A stretch of DNA of 64,000 bases from NCBI GenBank assembly GCA_035604335.1, contig DATNIT010000074.1, forward strand, positions 3,688-67,687, given 5' to 3'. The translations under genes were made by a program, and so were the position numbers. Every line of letters starts with the position of its first letter. Within the stretch, counting starts at the first letter, position 1. The notes beneath the pieces are model-generated. The model was given only the letters and a program-made list of their open reading frames with translations, ran no database searches and was not told the DNA's origin. Source of the DNA: DASZHJ01 sp035604335 (GTDB lineage Bacteria; Pseudomonadota; Alphaproteobacteria; ATCC43930; CGMCC-115725). Positions 60,919-64,000 of this stretch are shown one piece after another.

Positions 60919-61742
60919 AGGCCGCGGCGTTCGATTACGCGCGGCCGCGCGATGCCGGCGAGGCGATCGCACTGCTCGCGCAAGCCAAGGGCAACGCCAA
61001 GGCGCTCGCCGGCGGGCAATCGCTGGGGCCGATGCTCAATCTCCGCCTCGCGCGGCCTGGCCTCCTCGTCGACATATCCCGTCTCGAGGAACTGCGCGCC
61101 GTCGAAGACGCCGACGAGTCCTGGCGCCTTGGCGCGGCTGTGACGCACTCGGCGATCGAGGATGCCAACGGCACGCTCCGCGGCGGCGAGATGCTGGTCG
61201 AGGTGGCCGCCGGGATCGCCTATCGCGCGGTGCGCAACCGCGGCACCGTCGGCGGCAGCCTCGCGCACGCCGATCCCGCGGGCGACTGGCCGCTGGCGCT
61301 GGCGGCGCTCGGTGCCGATGTCGTGCTGCGCGGACCTACGGGCGAGCGCAGCATCCCCGCGGCGCAGCTTGCCGCCGCGGCATTCACGACAGAAATCCGG
61401 GAGGACGAGATCATCACGGCGGTCCTGGTGCCGAAGCTCGCGGGCTCCGCGCGGTTCGGCTATTTCAAGTTCTGCCGCAAGACCGGCGAGTTCCCCGAGG
61501 CCAGCGCGGCGGTGGTGATCGATCGCGAGCGGGACGCCGCCCGCGTCTACCTGGGCGCGCTCTCGGGTCCGCCGCAATCGCTGCCGGAGCTCGCCCGACG
61601 CATCGCCGAGGGCGATCTGACGAGCCCCAACCGCGATGCCGCGATTGACGCGGTTGCGACCATCACGGGTCTCGATCCCATCGAGCAGCGGATGCATGCG
61701 GGCGCGCTGCTGCGCGCGCTCGAGCGGGCCTTCGCCCGATGA
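60915..61742 (+). CDS. FAD-binding subunit of molybdenum hydroxylase (CoxM-like)
   Basis: 275 residues. FAD motifs are LAGGQSLGPMLNLRLARP (near 32) and NRGTVGGSLAHADPAGDWPL (near 108). The CO_deh_flav_C domain follows. It carries electrons from the iron-sulfur subunit to the acceptor. ATGA overlaps couple it to the large-subunit gene before and the CoxS-like gene after. Confidence 0.95.
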   Translation: MKAAAFDYARPRDAGEAIALLAQAKGNAKALAGGQSLGPMLNLRLARPGLLVDISRLEELRAVEDADESWRLGAAVTHSAIEDANGTLRGGEMLVEVAAGIAYRAVRNRGTVGGSLAHADPAGDWPLALAALGADVVLRGPTGERSIPAAQLAAAAFTTEIREDEIITAVLVPKLAGSARFGYFKFCRKTGEFPEASAAVVIDRERDAARVYLGALSGPPQSLPELARRIAEGDLTSPNRDAAIDAVATITGLDPIEQRMHAGALLRALERAFAR

Positions 61743-62887
61743 CCGCGATCTCGCTCACCGTGAACGGCCACGCCGTTTCGGCCGAGGTCGAGCCCAGGAC
61801 GCACCTCGCGGATTTCCTGCGCGACCAGCTGCGCCTCACCGGCACGCATCTCGGCTGCGAGCACGGCGTCTGCGGCGCCTGCACGATCTTGATCGGCGGC
61901 GTGCCCGCGCGCTCCTGCATCACTTACGCCGTCGCCTGCGACGGGCTCGAGATCCGCACCATCGAAGGTTTCGAGGACGACGCGCTCATGGCGGAGTTGC
62001 GGGACGCCTTCTCGCGGGAGCACGGGCTGCAGTGCGGCTTCTGCACGGCGGGCATGCTGATCTCCGCGCGCGACATCGTGCAGCGGTTCCCGCAAGCCGA
62101 CGAGCGCCGCATCCGGACGGAGCTCTCCGGCAATCTCTGCCGCTGTACCGGCTATGTCGGGATCGTGAACGCGGTCGCAAGCGTGGCATCGCGACAGGCT
62201 GAACCGGCGGCCCGCGCCGCCGTGGCTCCGCCCAAGGCCGCGGCTCGGCCCGCCCCTGTTCAATCCGCGCCTGCCGCACCGCCGCGTGCAGAGCCTCCCG
62301 CGGCGAGTGCACCGGAGACCGTGCGGGAAGGCTGGACCCGGATCGACGAGAGCTTCGTCATCGCGGCGCCGCCGGCGACGGTCTGGCAGGCGCTGGCGGA
62401 TTTTCCCAAGGTGGCGGCGTGCCTGCCCGGAGCGGAGCTCACCGAGCACGACGCCCGCGCGGTCAAGGGCCGGTTGCGCGTCAAGCTCGGGCCGATGGCG
62501 GCGAGCTTCGCGGGCTCGGCGACGGTACAGCGCGACGAGACCGCGATGACCGGCATCGCCAAGGGCGCCGGCACCGACAGCGGCTCCCGCTCGCGCACGC
62601 GCGGCGAGCTCGCCTATCGCCTGACGCCCGAAGCCGGCGGCCGGCAGACCCGGGTCGCGGTCACCGTCGATTACGACCTGCAGGGCCCGCTGGCGCAGTT
62701 CTCGCGCTCCAACCTCGCGCGCGATTTCGCGGGACGCGTGGTCGCCGAGTTCGCCGCGAACCTCAATCGCGCGCTCGGCGCGGGCGATGCGCAACCAGCC
62801 GCCGCGCCGCAGTCACTGAACGCGCTGGGATTGCTCTGGTCTGTGATCTGGAGCCGTCTAAAGCAGCTGATCGCCTGGTGTCGATAG
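61739..62887 (+). CDS. Fused 2Fe-2S subunit (CoxS-like) and CoxG/SRPBCC domain
   Basis: 382 residues. Residues 1-150 form a two-cluster ferredoxin: GCEHGVCGACTILI for the first centre, then CGFCTAGM and LCRCTGYVGI for the second. A roughly 45-residue Ala/Pro linker leads to an SRPBCC domain (IDESFVIAAPPATVWQALA to VVAEFAANLNRAL), the CoxG family thought to help deliver the active site or membrane anchor of such hydroxylases. CoxG is normally a separate gene, so the fusion ties the two roles together. The C-terminus ends with a hydrophobic LGLLWSVIWSRLKQL helix. Confidence 0.92.
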   Translation: MTAISLTVNGHAVSAEVEPRTHLADFLRDQLRLTGTHLGCEHGVCGACTILIGGVPARSCITYAVACDGLEIRTIEGFEDDALMAELRDAFSREHGLQCGFCTAGMLISARDIVQRFPQADERRIRTELSGNLCRCTGYVGIVNAVASVASRQAEPAARAAVAPPKAAARPAPVQSAPAAPPRAEPPAASAPETVREGWTRIDESFVIAAPPATVWQALADFPKVAACLPGAELTEHDARAVKGRLRVKLGPMAASFAGSATVQRDETAMTGIAKGAGTDSGSRSRTRGELAYRLTPEAGGRQTRVAVTVDYDLQGPLAQFSRSNLARDFAGRVVAEFAANLNRALGAGDAQPAAAPQSLNALGLLWSVIWSRLKQLIAWCR

Positions 62888-62946
62888 ACCACCCAGTGCA
62901 TTCTAGTACGCGCCTAACGGAGTGCCTGCTCGAGACGGGCTGGTTT

Positions 62947-63591
62947 CTAGTGTGCCAACCGGGTAGCCAGATCGGAAAACAGATCTAGAAAAAAGCGCAA
63001 GTTGTGGATGGTTGGGGTAGTCCTTGACGGCATCAGGAGGAATTCTCCCGGTCGAGGCGGCCTTGCGGGAACGATTGTGAGGTGGTGTCGTAGTGCCGAT
63101 AGATATTGTTGCTCGGAATCCGGTGAACCATGCGCAATGTGATTTCGAATTCGCCTTGCATCATGCAGTACCCCGTATCTAAGGGTGATAGGTACCTTTA
63201 TGGGGAAGCCGCTCCGCAAATAATTCTCTGCTCGCCGCACCACGTCATCCGGGTTATTCCACTCAAGGAAGCGCATTGAAGACTGCATCAGATGCCGGGC
63301 GTGGGCCGAGTTCTTGGGGCTTAGATACGAGACAACGATCCTGCCAGACGCTGTGTTGCCACCACAGCAGAATAGGAGGAACAGTTGTTCAAGAAACAGC
63401 TCATACGCTCGAAAGGAAGCTAGAAATACCCCCTCAGTGAGGACGCATAGCTGTGCTCGCGCAACGCTTCGCCCACCTGCACCCGGTATGGGCCAGCCGA
63501 ATCGTGAACGATTTTCGTCATCCAGTTTCGATAGACGGCCTATCTCTTTGCTTAGCGCCTTCGACAGTGAGGAGGCGGTTCGAGGTGCCAC
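62947..63591 (-). CDS. HEPN-domain protein (putative RNase, defence or toxin-antitoxin)
   Basis: 214 residues from a GTG start. R149-N150-HIA-H154 (RIRNHIAH) is the R-x4-H motif with the RN pair typical of HEPN ribonucleases. FLASFRAYELFLEQLFLLF (near 57-75) forms the first long helix. I do not know the exact family; the layout suggests a RiboL-PSP-HEPN or MAE_28990-like protein. Codons are visibly AT-richer than the flanking operon. It is 10 bases downstream of a 73-residue gene, so both are probably co-transcribed, near a transposase. Confidence 0.65.
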   Translation of the reverse strand: MAPRTASSLSKALSKEIGRLSKLDDENRSRFGWPIPGAGGRSVARAQLCVLTEGVFLASFRAYELFLEQLFLLFCCGGNTASGRIVVSYLSPKNSAHARHLMQSSMRFLEWNNPDDVVRRAENYLRSGFPIKVPITLRYGVLHDARRIRNHIAHGSPDSEQQYLSALRHHLTIVPARPPRPGEFLLMPSRTTPTIHNLRFFLDLFSDLATRLAH

Positions 63592-63601
63592 GGTCGCACC
63601 G

Positions 63602-63823
63602 TCACTTTAAGCTTGCCTTGAGTTTGCGGCAGATATACTGGGCGCGATACACTCTGGCCGTCGTGTCCGCGCTCCGCCGGGCCGCATACTCGGCGAATTT
63701 CACAAGGTCAGGGTCGATGTTCTTGGATGGGTTCTTAGGATCGACCGCGTCGAGTTCCACGCTGATCTCATCGAGACAAGCTCGGGCAGCGGCCGTATCT
63801 TTCTTTGAAATCCTCACACGCAA
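63602..63823 (-). CDS. Small hypothetical protein beside the HEPN gene, possibly 5' truncated
   Basis: 73 residues from a TTG start (or 71 from a GTG at 63817), rich in Lys, Arg, Asp and Ala (KDTAAARACLDEISVELDAV, then PDLVKFAEYAARRSADTTAR). It is soluble and helical. The frame stays open back to the IS end at about 63867, so the insertion may have cut off its front. If intact it could be the antitoxin-like partner of the HEPN gene; if cut, the module is probably dead. Confidence 0.5.
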   Translation of the reverse strand: MRVRISKKDTAAARACLDEISVELDAVDPKNPSKNIDPDLVKFAEYAARRSADTTARVYRAQYICRKLKASLK

Positions 63824-63866
63824 GCTATCGGTAAGTGGTTTAACACCCGCTATCGAATGCCCTAGG

Positions 63867-64000
63867 TCACCGACTCATAAATCGCATCCAGATGCGGGCT
63901 GAAGCAAGTTTGACGAGTGCGAGATAATTCTGGTCGTGTTTTTCGAAGCGGGTGGCGATAGCTCTAAAATGTTTGAGTTTGTTGAAGAAGCGCTCGACGA
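63867..64000 (-). mobile_element. IS5-family transposase, 3' end (runs off the window)
   Basis: Read on the minus strand, the last 134 bases encode VERFFNKLKHFRAIATRFEK, then HDQNYLALVKLASARIWMRF and MSR before a TGA at 63867-63869. This is the C-terminus of IS5-type transposases. The rest of the gene and the other terminal repeat lie right of the window. A terminal repeat could not be fixed; GCCCTAGGTCACCGAC next to the stop is a candidate edge. Confidence 0.85.

Overview
The window is high-GC, gene-dense DNA that reads as the chromosome of a soil-type alphaproteobacterium of the Rhizobiales/Rhodospirillales kind. The signs are many ABC importers for organic nitrogen and sugars, GreB with a basic N-terminal extension, CoxLMS-type hydroxylases, an AAHS-type aromatic acid permease, and large G/C-rich palindromes between genes. 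The genus cannot be fixed from sequence reading alone. I found no tRNA, rRNA or CRISPR array.

Layout. (1) 1-3499: the end of a peptide/opine ABC importer operon (two permeases, two ATPases, every junction overlapping by 4 bp). (2) 3.5-8.0 kb: a PaaK-like adenylate-forming enzyme flanked by a short repeat, a 4-oxalomesaconate hydratase (LigJ), an LLM flavin oxidoreductase and an aldo/keto reductase remnant. (3) 8.06-16.3 kb, minus strand: a second peptide-type ABC importer operon (binding protein, two permeases, two ATPases) that runs into a HutF-type formimidoylglutamate deiminase and a RidA imine deaminase; an SDR lies upstream. (4) 16.5-28.3 kb: housekeeping and stress genes (D-amino acid dehydrogenase-like, MsrB, PPK2, RraA-like, GreB), a GNAT-like/PAS-like convergent pair, a DHA2 efflux pump, a polysaccharide deacetylase and a methyltransferase with a repressor-like N-terminus. 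(5) 28.5-36.9 kb: SDR plus AAHS permease, a MetE-like methyltransferase, a Tat-exported purple acid phosphatase, a class II aldolase, and an orphan protein joining a polyketide dehydratase to a phosphopantetheinyl transferase. (6) 37-47.2 kb: a glycosylation island with a small glycosyltransferase, three tandem TPR proteins (two carrying a GT9-like domain, one a sulfotransferase), a fourth TPR protein, a GT2-like enzyme, three decayed fragments and a secreted autotransporter-passenger-like protein without a barrel. (7) 47.3-62.9 kb: a LysR regulator divergent from a large catabolic operon (sugar ABC importer, amidohydrolase, Gfo/Idh/MocA dehydrogenase, D-threonine-aldolase-like PLP enzyme, dimethylglycine-dehydrogenase-like flavoprotein, molybdenum hydroxylase with a fused CoxS-CoxG subunit). 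(8) 62.9-64 kb: a visibly AT-richer accessory patch with a HEPN-domain protein, a small partner gene and the 3' end of an IS5-family transposase running off the window.

Together the genes describe a scavenger that imports small nitrogenous and sugar-like compounds and oxidises them with substrate-specific operons. The two parts most likely to hold something undescribed are the TPR/GT9/sulfotransferase island beside a secreted beta-solenoid protein (possible protein glycosylation) and the 47-63 kb operon, whose substrate cannot be read from its parts. The HEPN module beside an IS is the best candidate for a defence or toxin-antitoxin element.
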